DNA from: ZC4RG35 sp964571765
GTDB lineage: Bacteria > Actinomycetota > Acidimicrobiia > Spongiisociales > ZC4RG35
NCBI GenBank assembly: GCA_964571765.1
Contig: CAZNDH010000005.1
Span: forward strand, 1 to 64,000
DNA: 64,000 nt
Direction of reading: 5' to 3'
Shown here: piece after piece, positions 15,589 to 24,199 of the stretch
Layout: each line of letters begins with the position of its first letter
Position numbering within the stretch: position 1 is the stretch's first letter
Position numbers and translations under genes: made by a program
The notes under the pieces: model-generated
The model's input: the letters and a program-made list of their open reading frames with translations, nothing else
Database searches by the model: none
What the model was told of the DNA's origin: nothing

Positions 15589-16020
15589 GTGTTGCGCTTG
15601 CCCATATTCGACGGCGTCGTGACCCTGAACGACGATCAGGTGCCGGTGATCATCGGCCTGGAGGACGACGGCATACGCATGTCGACCAACGGGACCGAGA
15701 TCGGCGAATGGTCGATCGGGGAGTTCACCATCGCCCATCGCGGGGACGGGAAATACACAATCACAGCCGACAACGAGAGCCTGGTCTTCACCCCAAACCG
15801 GCCCGACCTGTTCGCGGTGGGTCTGGGTCAGCCGCTGGCGGCGAGGCCCTCGGCGACTGCGGCGACCCAGGCCCGGTCCGAGGGTGATGAGCTGGGTGAA
15901 GTGGTATCCGGGCCCGACGGAGCCCCTCAGGCCCGCCCGATCACAAGAGCCCTCTTCTACACCCTGGCGGGCACCACGGGCGCCCTCGGGGTGTGGGCGC
16001 TGTACCGGCTGATCTTCTAG
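15589..16020 (+). CDS. Small C-terminally anchored membrane protein of unknown function
   Basis: A 143-residue protein with a beta-rich N-terminal half (PIFDGVVTLNDD, then alternating hydrophobic strands to about residue 75), a variable acidic stretch, and one C-terminal transmembrane helix (about 120-142, ending ALYRLIF). That makes it a tail-anchored or short-tailed membrane protein with a small cytoplasmic PH-like or beta-sandwich domain. I do not recognise the family. GTG 15589 is chosen from the protein-like character and AGGAG about 15 bases upstream. It is probably transcribed divergently from the usp-terC operon. Confidence 0.65.
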   Translation: MLRLPIFDGVVTLNDDQVPVIIGLEDDGIRMSTNGTEIGEWSIGEFTIAHRGDGKYTITADNESLVFTPNRPDLFAVGLGQPLAARPSATAATQARSEGDELGEVVSGPDGAPQARPITRALFYTLAGTTGALGVWALYRLIF

Positions 16021-16030
16021 CCGGTCCTCC

Positions 16031-16591
16031 TCAGACCTCCATCCACCCTTCGACCCGGTCGAGGAGGTACATGGATATCTCGCGCGAGCTGTCGAGCACA
16101 TCGCACAGCTGTTCCCGTCCGAGCACCACGTCGACCAGGCTGACCCTGGTCTTGCCCTGGACCATCAGCCTGCGCTCGGGGGCATCGGTGACTGCGGCGA
16201 ACGAGTCGATGGCCGAGACCTCGATGGGGAGGACGGTGCCGGCGATGCCAGCGATATCGGTTGCCAGGACGAGAAGGTCCGGTGGCCTGTGCAATGGCGG
16301 AAGCGCCCAATTGAAATACAGGTCGAGGTAATAGTCGTCCTCCGGCTCCTCGAAGTCGTCGGTCATCTCGTCGAGACGGTCGCGTAGGGAAAGGATGACC
16401 TTGGGATCGCCGTCCAACGCCAGGTGGAGGTCGATGGGGCCTCCGCAGCCGGACTCGGGGTGCACGTCCACTTCCCAGGACTGACGGAGCGAGTAGGTCT
16501 CCATGAAATGCCGCTCGTCATGGACGTGGAAGCCATGCTCGGTGGCGTGCTCTTTGAGGTCGGCGAAGAAGCCGGCGATGTCGACAGACAT
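16031..16591 (-). CDS. Hypothetical cytoplasmic protein
   Basis: A 186-residue soluble acidic protein with no signal peptide or membrane helix. Its start has TAGGCT seven bases upstream (leaderless pattern). The N-terminal half contains HGFHVHDERHFMETYSL and a Cys-Gly pair (SGCGGPIDLHL). A strongly acidic stretch around residues 78-88 precedes a predicted alpha/beta C-terminal half. No catalytic signature is obvious and I recognise no family. It lies between convergent and codirectional genes and seems independent of both. Confidence 0.7.
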   Translation of the reverse strand: MSVDIAGFFADLKEHATEHGFHVHDERHFMETYSLRQSWEVDVHPESGCGGPIDLHLALDGDPKVILSLRDRLDEMTDDFEEPEDDYYLDLYFNWALPPLHRPPDLLVLATDIAGIAGTVLPIEVSAIDSFAAVTDAPERRLMVQGKTRVSLVDVVLGREQLCDVLDSSREISMYLLDRVEGWMEV

Positions 16592-16601
16592 GACAACCAG
16601 C

Positions 16602-17459
16602 CTATTTGCCCTGGAGACGATCGTCGTATGCCCGGATCACCTGTGCACCGAACAACATCACCGCGGAGAGAACGTAGGCGGATAGAAGCACGATGAAGAA
16701 TGAGCCGGCGATCTGGGGGGCTGCGGTGTCGGCATCCCAGCTGAAGTACACCCCGACGCCAACGGCGGTGAGCAGGAAGACGACCGAGGTGAAGAGACTG
16801 CCGATGACCTTCGCCCGGCGGCGCACCGCTGCCCGGGTCATCGTTCGGAACATCAGGTAGAAGAGCCCGGGGAGAACCAGCAGGGACAAGAGCCGGGCCA
16901 CCCAACCCAAGAGCTGCTCGAAGTGGGCCAACCCATCTGGGAGCAGTGAGGCGATCCAATACCACGCCGAGTTGAACAGCCACAAGAACGCCAGGAGAAG
17001 CCCAAAGCTGAGCGACCAGGCGATGGCGATGGCTCTCCTCCTGACGAAGCCGAGGAACCCGGCGGTCTTCTCGGAGGGAACCCCGAACACGTCGTTGAGG
17101 CTGTTCTGCACTTCCATGAACAGCGTCGAGGAGGTCCAGACGAACAACACCACCCCGACCACCGTGGTGACGTCACCGGAGCGAACCGCCGAGACCACCA
17201 GCAGGTCGACTGCCCCGGCGACCTGTTGACCCGCCAACCGTGCGATATCGGACAGGATGGCGGCCCGAGCCTCTTCGGAGTCCCCGATCACCAGCCCGAA
17301 CACCCCAACGGCGAGGAGGAGGAGCGGGGCCACGGCGAATATCGCCCGATAGGCGAGGGCGGCGGCCATCCGGCCGCCTCGATTGGAGGCGAATGACCTG
17401 GCCGCATCGATCACCGTTTCCAGTGCCACGCCGCCAACTGACCTGAGACGCTCCGGCAT
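16602..17459 (-). CDS. YihY/BrkB-family inner-membrane protein
   Basis: A 285-residue polytopic membrane protein of the YihY/virulence factor BrkB family. Family motifs include GGRMAAALAYRAIFAVAPLLL after an amphipathic N-terminal helix, LFVWTSSTLFMEVQNSLNDVFG, and the C-terminal GSFFIVLLSAYVLSAVMLFGA. About six membrane helices are visible. Function in the family is not firmly known; transport or lipid-related roles have been proposed. ATG 17459 is nine bases downstream of TACCCT. The open frame extends far upstream, antisense to ligC, but that is a shadow. Confidence 0.9.
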   Translation of the reverse strand: MPERLRSVGGVALETVIDAARSFASNRGGRMAAALAYRAIFAVAPLLLLAVGVFGLVIGDSEEARAAILSDIARLAGQQVAGAVDLLVVSAVRSGDVTTVVGVVLFVWTSSTLFMEVQNSLNDVFGVPSEKTAGFLGFVRRRAIAIAWSLSFGLLLAFLWLFNSAWYWIASLLPDGLAHFEQLLGWVARLLSLLVLPGLFYLMFRTMTRAAVRRRAKVIGSLFTSVVFLLTAVGVGVYFSWDADTAAPQIAGSFFIVLLSAYVLSAVMLFGAQVIRAYDDRLQGK

Positions 17460-17468
17460 CCGGGGCCC

Positions 17469-17486
17469 AGGGTATAGCCATACACT
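17469..17486. promoter_or_regulatory. Overlapping divergent leaderless promoters (YihY / LigC)
   Basis: The 35-base gap between the two starts holds -10 TACCCT leftward (read from 17474 to 17469, nine bases from ATG 17459). It also holds -10 TACACT rightward (17481-17486, eight bases from GTG 17495). There is no room for untranslated leaders, so both messages must begin at or near the start codon. Confidence 0.5.
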
Positions 17487-17494
17487 GACGGGAC

Positions 17495-18523
17495 GTGAGA
17501 CACCCATTTGCGGCGCCGCTCGCCACCATGGAGGCCAGGGTCTACGAGGGCTGGCCCAAGGGCGCATTCCTCTACGAGCCGAAATGGGACGGGTTTCGCT
17601 CGCTCTCCTGGTCGGAGCCGGCGATCCGCCTCGATTCCCGCAACGAGCGACCCCTGCTTCGCTACTTCCCGGAGCTGCGCCCGGCGCTCGAGCAGCTACC
17701 GCCGGGAACCGTGGTCGACGGGGAGATAGTGGTGGTGATTGAAGGAGCCACCGACTTCGACGCCCTCCAGCAACGGATTCACCCGGCGACATCCCGGGTC
17801 GACATGCTCAGCAAGGCGACCCCGGCTCGTCTGGTCGCCTTCGACCTCCTCGCCCGAGAGGGCACCGACCTCCGCCCCGAGCCCTTCTCCGAACGGCGCC
17901 GCCAACTGGTCGACCTGGCAGCCGCGCTTGGGGATCCCTGGCACCTCACCCCGCAGACGAGTGAGGAGGAGGTGGCCCGGCGCTGGTTCGACGAGTTCGA
18001 GTCGGCAGGGTGCGACGGGATCATCGCCAAGCCAGCCGACTCCCCCTACCAGAGCGGAAAGCGGGCCATGATCAAGATCAAGCACCGGCGCACCATCGAC
18101 GTGGTCGTCGGGGGCTTCCGCGAGCACAAGGATGGGGGGAAAATCGGCTCGCTCCTCCTTGGCCTCCACAACGACCGAGGTGAGCTCCACTTCATCGGCC
18201 ATTGCTCAGGTTTCCCCGACGTTGACCGCACCGAGATCTTCCAAAGGTTCCAGGAGCTGGCCACCGACTCCAGCTTTGGAGAGTCGGCCCGGGCCCCCGG
18301 AGCCCAGAGCCGCTGGACCGGGGACAAGGACAAGTCGTGGACACCGGTGCAGCCAGGGGTGGTGATCGAGGTCAGCTACGACCAGCTCGAGGGGGACCGT
18401 TTCCGCCACGCCGCCCGGTTTCATCGCTGGCGGCCGGATAAGGACCCCGCCGACTGCACCATGGACCAGCTGGAGCGGCCAGAAGGGCCCGGCTTCGATC
18501 GGGTTGTGGGCCAACCCAACTGA
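17495..18523 (+). CDS. ligC: ATP-dependent DNA ligase (LigC type)
   Basis: A 342-residue stand-alone ATP ligase with adenylation plus OB-fold domains. It seals nicks, typically in NHEJ or base-excision repair. Motif I EPKWDGFR contains the adenylated lysine (about residue 30). Further motifs are VDGEIVV, LVAFDLL, DGIIAK and IKIKHRRT (motif V lysines). The C-terminal part carries the OB-fold with RWTGDKDKSW. The length fits mycobacterial LigC rather than the fused LigD. A LigD-type polymerase is encoded 3.5 kb away, beyond an ABC transporter. GTG 17495 is eight bases downstream of TACACT. Confidence 0.92.
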   Translation: MRHPFAAPLATMEARVYEGWPKGAFLYEPKWDGFRSLSWSEPAIRLDSRNERPLLRYFPELRPALEQLPPGTVVDGEIVVVIEGATDFDALQQRIHPATSRVDMLSKATPARLVAFDLLAREGTDLRPEPFSERRRQLVDLAAALGDPWHLTPQTSEEEVARRWFDEFESAGCDGIIAKPADSPYQSGKRAMIKIKHRRTIDVVVGGFREHKDGGKIGSLLLGLHNDRGELHFIGHCSGFPDVDRTEIFQRFQELATDSSFGESARAPGAQSRWTGDKDKSWTPVQPGVVIEVSYDQLEGDRFRHAARFHRWRPDKDPADCTMDQLERPEGPGFDRVVGQPN

Positions 18524-18562
18524 TTCCCGGGAGGGATAGGCTCCCTGCCACACTTGCCGGCG

Positions 18563-19471
18563 ATGCGCCAGGCCAACGTGGTGGAGGTCACCGGACTCAC
18601 CCATGATTACGGCGAGGTTGTGGCTCTCCGCCACCTCGACCTGGCCATCCCTTCCGGGGTCACCGGGCTGGTTGGAGCCAACGGGGCGGGAAAGACCACC
18701 ATGCTCCGGCTCCTCCTCGGCCTGCTCCACCCCACCCATGGCCGGGTGACGGTGCTGGGCCACGATCCCGAGGTGGAGCCCCTCGAGGTGCGCGCCCGGG
18801 TCGGCTACATGCCTGAGGTCGACGCCCTTCCCAAGGACCAGACCGCGGCCGACTTCGTCGCCTACACCGCCCAACTCGCCGGCCTTCCCCCGCGCGAGGC
18901 GAAGCGACGCTCATCGGAGACCCTCTTCCTGGTCGGTCTGGCCGAGGAGAGGTTCCGCTTCCTCGGCGACTTCTCGACCGGAATGCAACAGAGGGTGAAG
19001 TTGGCCCAGGCAATCGTCCACGATCCAGACCTGGTGCTGCTCGACGAGCCTGCCTCGGGTCTCGACCCGGAAGGGCGGGCCCAGATGCTCCAGCTGATCC
19101 GGCGACTCGGCGAGTTCGACATCGACGTCATCGTCAGCTCACACGTCCTCACCGACATCGAGCAGACCTGCGACTGGGTGGTGATGCTCGACGGCGGGGC
19201 CCTGGTGCGATCCGGGCCACTCCAGGGGTTCGAGAAGAACCCCACGGTGCTCGTCGAGGTATTGAAGCACGCCGAGGTGGTGGCCGCCGAGCTCCGCGGG
19301 CGTGGGGTTGAGGCCACCGTCGACGGGCTCAGCCTTGTGGTCGGCCCCGGCACCGACCTGGAGCAGGCGGTGGTGGAGGTGAGCGCTCTCACCGGCTCCG
19401 GTCTCGTCCGGATGACCCGCGGCTCGGCTTCGCTCGAGGACATCTTCCTCCATCCCGGTGAGGGCCGGTGA
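18563..19471 (+). CDS. ABC exporter ATPase (first of four-gene cluster)
   Basis: A 302-residue ABC-2 type ATPase. Walker A GANGAGKTT (about 42-50), signature FSTGMQQRV in place of LSGGQ, Walker B LVLLDEPASGLD and H-loop SSHVL are present. An extra C-terminal domain of about 80 residues follows. It opens a cluster of ATPase-permease-ATPase-permease genes joined by four-base overlaps, so all four proteins are probably made together. ATG 18563 is preferred over TTG 18554. TAGGCT (18537-18542) lies upstream. Substrate unknown. Confidence 0.9.
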   Translation: MRQANVVEVTGLTHDYGEVVALRHLDLAIPSGVTGLVGANGAGKTTMLRLLLGLLHPTHGRVTVLGHDPEVEPLEVRARVGYMPEVDALPKDQTAADFVAYTAQLAGLPPREAKRRSSETLFLVGLAEERFRFLGDFSTGMQQRVKLAQAIVHDPDLVLLDEPASGLDPEGRAQMLQLIRRLGEFDIDVIVSSHVLTDIEQTCDWVVMLDGGALVRSGPLQGFEKNPTVLVEVLKHAEVVAAELRGRGVEATVDGLSLVVGPGTDLEQAVVEVSALTGSGLVRMTRGSASLEDIFLHPGEGR

Positions 19472-20349
19472 GCGACCAGGTGATCTTCGACCGGGGGTAT
19501 CGGACCTATGACGGTCCGAGAAGAGGGCCGTCGGGAGCGAGACGGGCGGTGTACAAGGAGGGCCTGCGCCGGGTATTCGGCCTGGGTCGGAAGGGCCGCT
19601 ACAAGGTGTTCCCCTGGACACTGATAAGCATCGCCCTCGTCAGCGCGGCCATCTTCGTCGGCATCCACTGGGCGATCGGTGACATCGCCGAGAGCATCGG
19701 AGCGGGAGTGCCCAGCTATGGAGAGCTCTTCGACTTCTACTCATGGGTCTCCCTCTTGTTCATCGCCTTCGCCGGACCTGCGCTTCTCATCCCCGATCGG
19801 ACCAAGGGGGTCCTCTCCATCTACTTCTCCCGACCCCTGACCGTCGACGGCTACCTGACCGCCAAGGTCGGTGCCTTCGCCACGGTGGTCGGAGCCATAT
19901 ATCTGGTCCCTCAGCTCGTGCTCCACACCGGCCTCTCCTTGATCTCCACCGACGGCTTCCTCGGATACATGGCCGACAACCTCGACGTACTGTGGAAGGT
20001 GCCGGCAACCGCGCTCGGCTTCGTCGCCCTCCACTGGGCCCTGATCTTCGCCCTGTCGGCGGTGATCGGCCGACCGGGAATCGCGGCCGCCGCCTATTTG
20101 GGGGTCATCATCGCCGGAGGGGGCATCGCCGGACAGGTGGCCACCGCCTCGTTCCCGGGGGCGAGATGGGTTTCGCTGCTCGCCCTCGACCAGCACCCCC
20201 GGATCATCCGGGACCACCTGTTCAACGACACCGTCGACTACCCGGCGGAGATCGCCGGATTCGAGGTGTGGGCTTCGGTGGTTGTGATCGCCGTGGTGGT
20301 TGCCCTCGCCGCGTGGTTCGTCCGCTCCCGATACCGGAGGCTGGCATGA
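19468..20349 (+). CDS. ABC-2 type permease
   Basis: A 293-residue membrane protein with about six hydrophobic segments after a basic cytoplasmic N-terminus (about 1-45). It has an early FDRGYRTYDGPR motif seen in ABC-2 permeases of this type. LLIPDRTKGVLSIYFSRPLT marks the cytoplasmic loop that contacts the ATPase. GTG start and TGA stop overlap both neighbouring ATPase genes by four bases. It is the probable membrane partner of the first ATPase. Confidence 0.85.
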   Translation: MSDQVIFDRGYRTYDGPRRGPSGARRAVYKEGLRRVFGLGRKGRYKVFPWTLISIALVSAAIFVGIHWAIGDIAESIGAGVPSYGELFDFYSWVSLLFIAFAGPALLIPDRTKGVLSIYFSRPLTVDGYLTAKVGAFATVVGAIYLVPQLVLHTGLSLISTDGFLGYMADNLDVLWKVPATALGFVALHWALIFALSAVIGRPGIAAAAYLGVIIAGGGIAGQVATASFPGARWVSLLALDQHPRIIRDHLFNDTVDYPAEIAGFEVWASVVVIAVVVALAAWFVRSRYRRLA

Positions 20350-21263
20350 CCGACACCATCGTGGTCACCGATGTCTCCAAGTGGTTCGGGCTCAAGGTAG
20401 CGGTGAGCGAGGTGTCCGTCGGCTTCGGGCCGGGAGTCACCGGTCTGCTGGGTCCCAACGGGGCTGGCAAGACCACCTTGCTCCGCCTCATCGCCGGTCT
20501 GCAGAGACCTTCCCAAGGCCAGGTCCGGGTGCTCGGGGTGGATCCCCGTGCGGAGGTGGACGTCTACCGGAGGATGTCGCTTGTCCCCGAAGACGAGTCG
20601 ATGTACGACCAGGAAACCGCCCTCCGCTTCGTGGAGACTTCGGCCCGCCTCGCCGGAGATGGGGACGCCAGGGCGACCGCCGAGCGGGCCTTGGCCACGG
20701 TGGAGCTGACCTCGGACGCACGACGTGAGCTGGGCAATTTCTCCAAGGGCATGCGGCAGCGGGCCAAGGTGGCCTCGGCCCTGGTCACCGACCCCGAGAT
20801 CCTCCTGCTCGACGAGCCTCTCAATGGCGCCGACCCGGTGCAGAGGGCCCAGCTGATCCGCCTCTTCAAGGAGTTGGGGGATGCCGGGCGCACCGTGATC
20901 GTCTCCTCCCACGTTCTAGCCGAAGTGGAGCGCATGGCCGACCGTGTGGTCGCCATGGTCGACGGCCGGCTGGCCGCGGTGGGCAGCGTTGCCACCATCA
21001 GGGCAGCTATGACCGACCGGCCCCGCCAGGTCTTCATCGAGTGCAGCCATCCCCGGCTTCTCGCCGGGGAGTTGATGAGAGTCGAGGGCGTCGTCGGGGT
21101 CCACGTCTCGGGTGACAGCCTGCGGATCGAGGCCTCCGACGCCCGCCAGGTAGCGCTGGCCATCCCCAGGATCGCCCTGGACAAGGGCATCACCCTCTCC
21201 AGCTTGAGCCCCTCCGACGAGTCCCTGGAGTCTGTGTTCCGCTACCTGGTCGAGAAGCGATGA
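20346..21263 (+). CDS. ABC exporter ATPase (second of the cluster)
   Basis: A 305-residue ATPase paralogous to the first one in the cluster. Walker A GPNGAGKTT, signature FSKGMRQRAKVAS, Walker B ILLLDEPLNGADP (Leu-Asn in place of Ala-Ser) and H-loop SSHVL are visible. A C-terminal extension of about 85 residues ends in LSPSDESLESVFRYL, typical of ABC-2 ATPases. ATG 20346 overlaps the upstream permease. A longer reading of this frame from 19743 is antifunctional overlap with the permease and is not real. Confidence 0.9.
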   Translation: MTDTIVVTDVSKWFGLKVAVSEVSVGFGPGVTGLLGPNGAGKTTLLRLIAGLQRPSQGQVRVLGVDPRAEVDVYRRMSLVPEDESMYDQETALRFVETSARLAGDGDARATAERALATVELTSDARRELGNFSKGMRQRAKVASALVTDPEILLLDEPLNGADPVQRAQLIRLFKELGDAGRTVIVSSHVLAEVERMADRVVAMVDGRLAAVGSVATIRAAMTDRPRQVFIECSHPRLLAGELMRVEGVVGVHVSGDSLRIEASDARQVALAIPRIALDKGITLSSLSPSDESLESVFRYLVEKR

Positions 21264-21991
21264 CGCTGGTCTCACATCTCTACCGGAGGCTGATGCGCCG
21301 GGGACGGGTGATCGCCCTGCTTGCCCTGGCCTCGGTCCCTGCCGTGGTGTTCTGGCTGGTGTCGATCGACACCCCTCCCGATCGCCGGGGGTCAACCTAC
21401 CCCGAGATCATTGCGTCGGGGGGATACTCCTTCGCCATTGCCGTCCTCATCCTCACCGTGGCCACCCTGCGCGACGAGAGAGACGCGGGGACCCTCCCCT
21501 ACATCTACATGAAGCCGATAGCTCGTCCCGCCTTCTCGATCTACTCGGTGGCCGCGGGTGCCCTGGCCGCTCTGGTCATCGCCGGGGGCGGCTGGCTGCT
21601 CAGCTTTCTCTCCGCGCTGTCCGTGGGTGTCGATCCCACATATGCAGTCACCGGGCTCAGCCTGTTCGCCGCGGCGGCCATCGGCTATTCGGGAGTGTTC
21701 GTGCCTCTCGGATACCTGGTGCCCCGAGCCCTGCTGGTCGGCCTGGGATACGTGGTTGTGGTGGAGCTGATCGTCGCTTCCGCAGTGGCTGGTCTCGCTC
21801 AGATCTCCATATGGCGGATCGCGGTCTCCATCTACGCCGACCTGGTGCCCGGGAGCCCGTCCCCCGCCGTCGGCGAGATCCTCGGGCCGGTGGAGCCGGG
21901 CCTTTGGGGGGGCATGGCCAAGCTGGGCGTAGTCCTACTTCTCGGCTGGGCGACCCTCACCTGGGCATTGCGTCGTCGCGACGCGGTCTGA
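21260..21991 (+). CDS. ABC-2 type permease
   Basis: A 243-residue protein with about six membrane helices. A cytoplasmic loop RDERDAGTLPYIYMKPIARP corresponds to the ATPase-contact loop of the other permease (RTKGVLSIYFSRPL). The ATG overlaps the upstream ATPase stop (ATGA). It ends 14 bases before the convergent ligD-type gene. With the other permease it could form a heterodimeric exporter, or each ATPase-permease pair could act alone. Confidence 0.85.
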   Translation: MTLVSHLYRRLMRRGRVIALLALASVPAVVFWLVSIDTPPDRRGSTYPEIIASGGYSFAIAVLILTVATLRDERDAGTLPYIYMKPIARPAFSIYSVAAGALAALVIAGGGWLLSFLSALSVGVDPTYAVTGLSLFAAAAIGYSGVFVPLGYLVPRALLVGLGYVVVVELIVASAVAGLAQISIWRIAVSIYADLVPGSPSPAVGEILGPVEPGLWGGMAKLGVVLLLGWATLTWALRRRDAV

Positions 21992-22005
21992 GGTAGCTGG
22001 GTCGC

Positions 22006-23007
22006 TCAGTACTCGGCATCGGGCCGGCGCTGTCTGGAAGGCTGGACTCGGGGTGGCTCGCCGGGCATCTTCGGGTAGTGGGGCGGCCATGGGGCGTCAC
22101 CGAGGCCTTTGGCCTCATCCCGTGCCACCCACTCCATGAGCAAGTCGATCCGGCCCGCCGACAGATCGATCCCATCGGTGAGGTCACCCTTCTCCTCCCA
22201 GCGGGTGGCGAACCCGTCCAGGGGGAAGTCCTCGATCTCGACGTCCTCCAGCTCGTCCCAGGTGAATGGAGCGGAAACACATCCTGTGGGTCGCACGCCG
22301 TAGGCTGAGGACACCGTCTTGTCCCGGGCGTTCTGGTTGTAGTCGATGAACACCCCGTGGCGCTCCTCCTTCCACCAGGCGGTGGTCACCAGTCCCTCCA
22401 TCCTCCTCTCCAGTTCCCGGGCGAAGGCGAGCACCGCCCGCCGGGTCTGGAAGAAGTCCCACAACGGCTCGATTCGCACATAGACATGGATGCCCCGGCT
22501 GCCACTCGTCTTCGGCCAGCCCACCAGTCCGACCTCGTCGAGCAGCTCCCCGGCGCCGGCCACCGCTTGTTTCACCTCGGCGAACCCCACTCCCGGTGTC
22601 GGGTCGAAGTCGAAACGAAGTTCGTCTGGGTGGTCGGTGTCCTCGGCCCGGACCGGCCAGGGATGGAAATCGAGACAGCCCAGCTGGGCCAGCCGGACTA
22701 CGTCGGCTTCGGACCGGGGGACGTTCATCCGGCCGGGCCGCTGGGATGGGAACCTGATCTGCACCGTGTCGAAAGGGGTATTGGCCGCGGCCCGCTTGTG
22801 GTAGATCGGCTCGACGGTGACGTCTGTCATGTACCGCTTCAGCATGGTGGGCCGACCGGCGATGCCTCGGAGCGCGCCCGGGACCACCCGGATGAAGTGA
22901 TCGACTATGTCGAGCTTGGTCCATCCCTGGTCGGGGAACACCACCCTCCCCGGACTTGTGATCCGGATCTCCTCCCCGCCCACAACTACGTCGGTGTGAT
23001 CAGACAT
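22006..23007 (-). CDS. LigD-type NHEJ polymerase/primase (stand-alone)
   Basis: A 333-residue archaeo-eukaryotic-primase-type domain equal to the polymerase part of LigD. It fills or extends ends during NHEJ. The catalytic metal motif is RFDFDP (about residues 129-134). A TSGSRGIHVYVRI motif holds the conserved Ser/His, with the third acid in the RHGVFIDYNQN region. It has no ligase or phosphoesterase domain, so it would rely on the nearby LigC. No Ku gene is in the window. ATG 23007 is only a few bases from a large palindrome shared with the divergent gene. Confidence 0.92.
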   Translation of the reverse strand: MSDHTDVVVGGEEIRITSPGRVVFPDQGWTKLDIVDHFIRVVPGALRGIAGRPTMLKRYMTDVTVEPIYHKRAAANTPFDTVQIRFPSQRPGRMNVPRSEADVVRLAQLGCLDFHPWPVRAEDTDHPDELRFDFDPTPGVGFAEVKQAVAGAGELLDEVGLVGWPKTSGSRGIHVYVRIEPLWDFFQTRRAVLAFARELERRMEGLVTTAWWKEERHGVFIDYNQNARDKTVSSAYGVRPTGCVSAPFTWDELEDVEIEDFPLDGFATRWEEKGDLTDGIDLSAGRIDLLMEWVARDEAKGLGDAPWPPHYPKMPGEPPRVQPSRQRRPDAEY

Positions 23008-23013
23008 GACTAT

Positions 23014-23051
23014 CTAAGGTGTGGGCCGGGTTCACAGAGCCCCCACCTTAG
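23014..23051. promoter_or_regulatory. Large inverted repeat in the divergent promoter of the NHEJ polymerase
   Basis: Left arm CTAAGGTGTGGGC (23014-23026) and right arm GCCCCCACCTTAG (23039-23051) pair at 12 of 13 positions around a 12-base centre. Each arm ends outward in a CACCTTAGA(T/A)AGT sequence, so the two flanks are near mirror images. Each could act as a -10 region (TTAGAT leftward, TTAGAA rightward). It could be an operator controlling both genes or an RNA hairpin. Confidence 0.5.
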
Positions 23052-23094
23052 AAAGTGGCGCGATGCCCCGGAAGATCAGTGTGAAAGTGTCGAT

Positions 23095-23574
23095 GTGACT
23101 GACCAGGCTCCTCACCCCGAGCCCGCTGAACTGGCCGATTGGCACCGTGCCCTGGCTCCGGTGGCCTTCAACCACACCTGGGAGCTTCTCGACCAGGATG
23201 GTCTCAGCCGGGAACAGGAGGAGGAGATGCTCTCGGCAGCCTTCGCCCAGAGGTACCACTGGTATCAGGTTGGCGAGCCGAGAAGCTGGGCTATTGCCGA
23301 TTGGCAGGTGTCACGGGTGGCCGCGGTGCTGGGCTACGCCGACCTTGCCTTCCGCTTCGGGCACCGATCACTCGAGATCTGCGTCGAGCATGGCCTCGAC
23401 CCGTTCGTCACCGGCTTCGCCCATGAGGCGATCGCCCGGGCCGCCGCTGAGGTAGACGACCTCGACACTTTCACCGAGCACCTCGAGTCGGCCAAGTCCA
23501 AGCTGGCCGAGGTGGAGGACCCCGAGGAGCGGGAGACATTGGAGGCCGATCTCGCCGAGATGTCCGAACGATGA
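23095..23574 (+). CDS. Hypothetical helical protein
   Basis: A 159-residue soluble, strongly helical and acidic protein. A Trp/Tyr/His-rich central part (FAQRYHWYQVG, ADWQVSRVAAVLGYADLAF) and a charged C-terminal helix rich in Glu suggest a small TPR-like or helical-bundle fold. I recognise no named family. The GTG start overlaps the stop of a possible 11-codon reading frame. The stop overlaps the following acetyltransferase gene (ATGA), so the two are coupled. Confidence 0.7.
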   Translation: MTDQAPHPEPAELADWHRALAPVAFNHTWELLDQDGLSREQEEEMLSAAFAQRYHWYQVGEPRSWAIADWQVSRVAAVLGYADLAFRFGHRSLEICVEHGLDPFVTGFAHEAIARAAAEVDDLDTFTEHLESAKSKLAEVEDPEERETLEADLAEMSER

Positions 23575-24125
23575 GTCACCAAAGCGGGACGGTGGTCTCC
23601 ATCGGCCCGGTGTCACGCTGGACCGACGAGCAGACCACTCAGCTAAGGGTGCTCACCGAGGCCGTCTACCCCCCGGATGAAGCAGGGGCTTGGCCGGGAA
23701 GAGACCTCGAGTGGGCGCGAGCGGACATGGGCGTCAGGGTGGTCGACGCCTCCGGATGGCTGGTCTCCTACGTCGGGGTGCTCACCCGTGAGGGCACCCA
23801 CGACAGCCGCGATGTGGTCATCGGGGGCATCGGCGGGGTCAAGACCCATCCCGACAAGCGGGGCATGGGCCTGGCGGCGTTGGGAATGGAGCGGGCCACC
23901 GAATGGCTCACCGAGGACGCCAAGGTGGACTTCGGGCTGCTGGTCTGCCAGGAGGAGCTCCTCGGCTACTACGAGAACATGGGGTGGAGGCATTTCCACG
24001 GAACCCTGCTCACCCGCCAGCACGGCGAGACGGTCGAGTTCACCTTCAATCAGGTGATGACCAGGGACATCGTCGGCGAGGGGCCAACCGAAGGGACTAT
24101 CGATCTGCAGGGTCCGCCCTGGTGA
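23571..24125 (+). CDS. GNAT-family acetyltransferase
   Basis: A 184-residue protein with the GNAT acetyl-CoA-binding signature VKTHPDKRGMGLAAL (about residues 89-103). GLLVCQEELLGYYENMGW forms the C-terminal acceptor half. The GGIGGVKTHPDKRG spacing is like aminoglycoside 2'-N-acetyltransferases and related proteins, but the acceptor cannot be deduced. It is coupled to the preceding helical protein of unknown function. Confidence 0.85.
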   Translation: MSHQSGTVVSIGPVSRWTDEQTTQLRVLTEAVYPPDEAGAWPGRDLEWARADMGVRVVDASGWLVSYVGVLTREGTHDSRDVVIGGIGGVKTHPDKRGMGLAALGMERATEWLTEDAKVDFGLLVCQEELLGYYENMGWRHFHGTLLTRQHGETVEFTFNQVMTRDIVGEGPTEGTIDLQGPPW

Positions 24126-24199
24126 CCCCGCCGCCTGGAGTCACCGGAGCGGGACAATTCGGGTGACGCGAGACGCAGGGCCCCATTAGCGTGCCGGCC

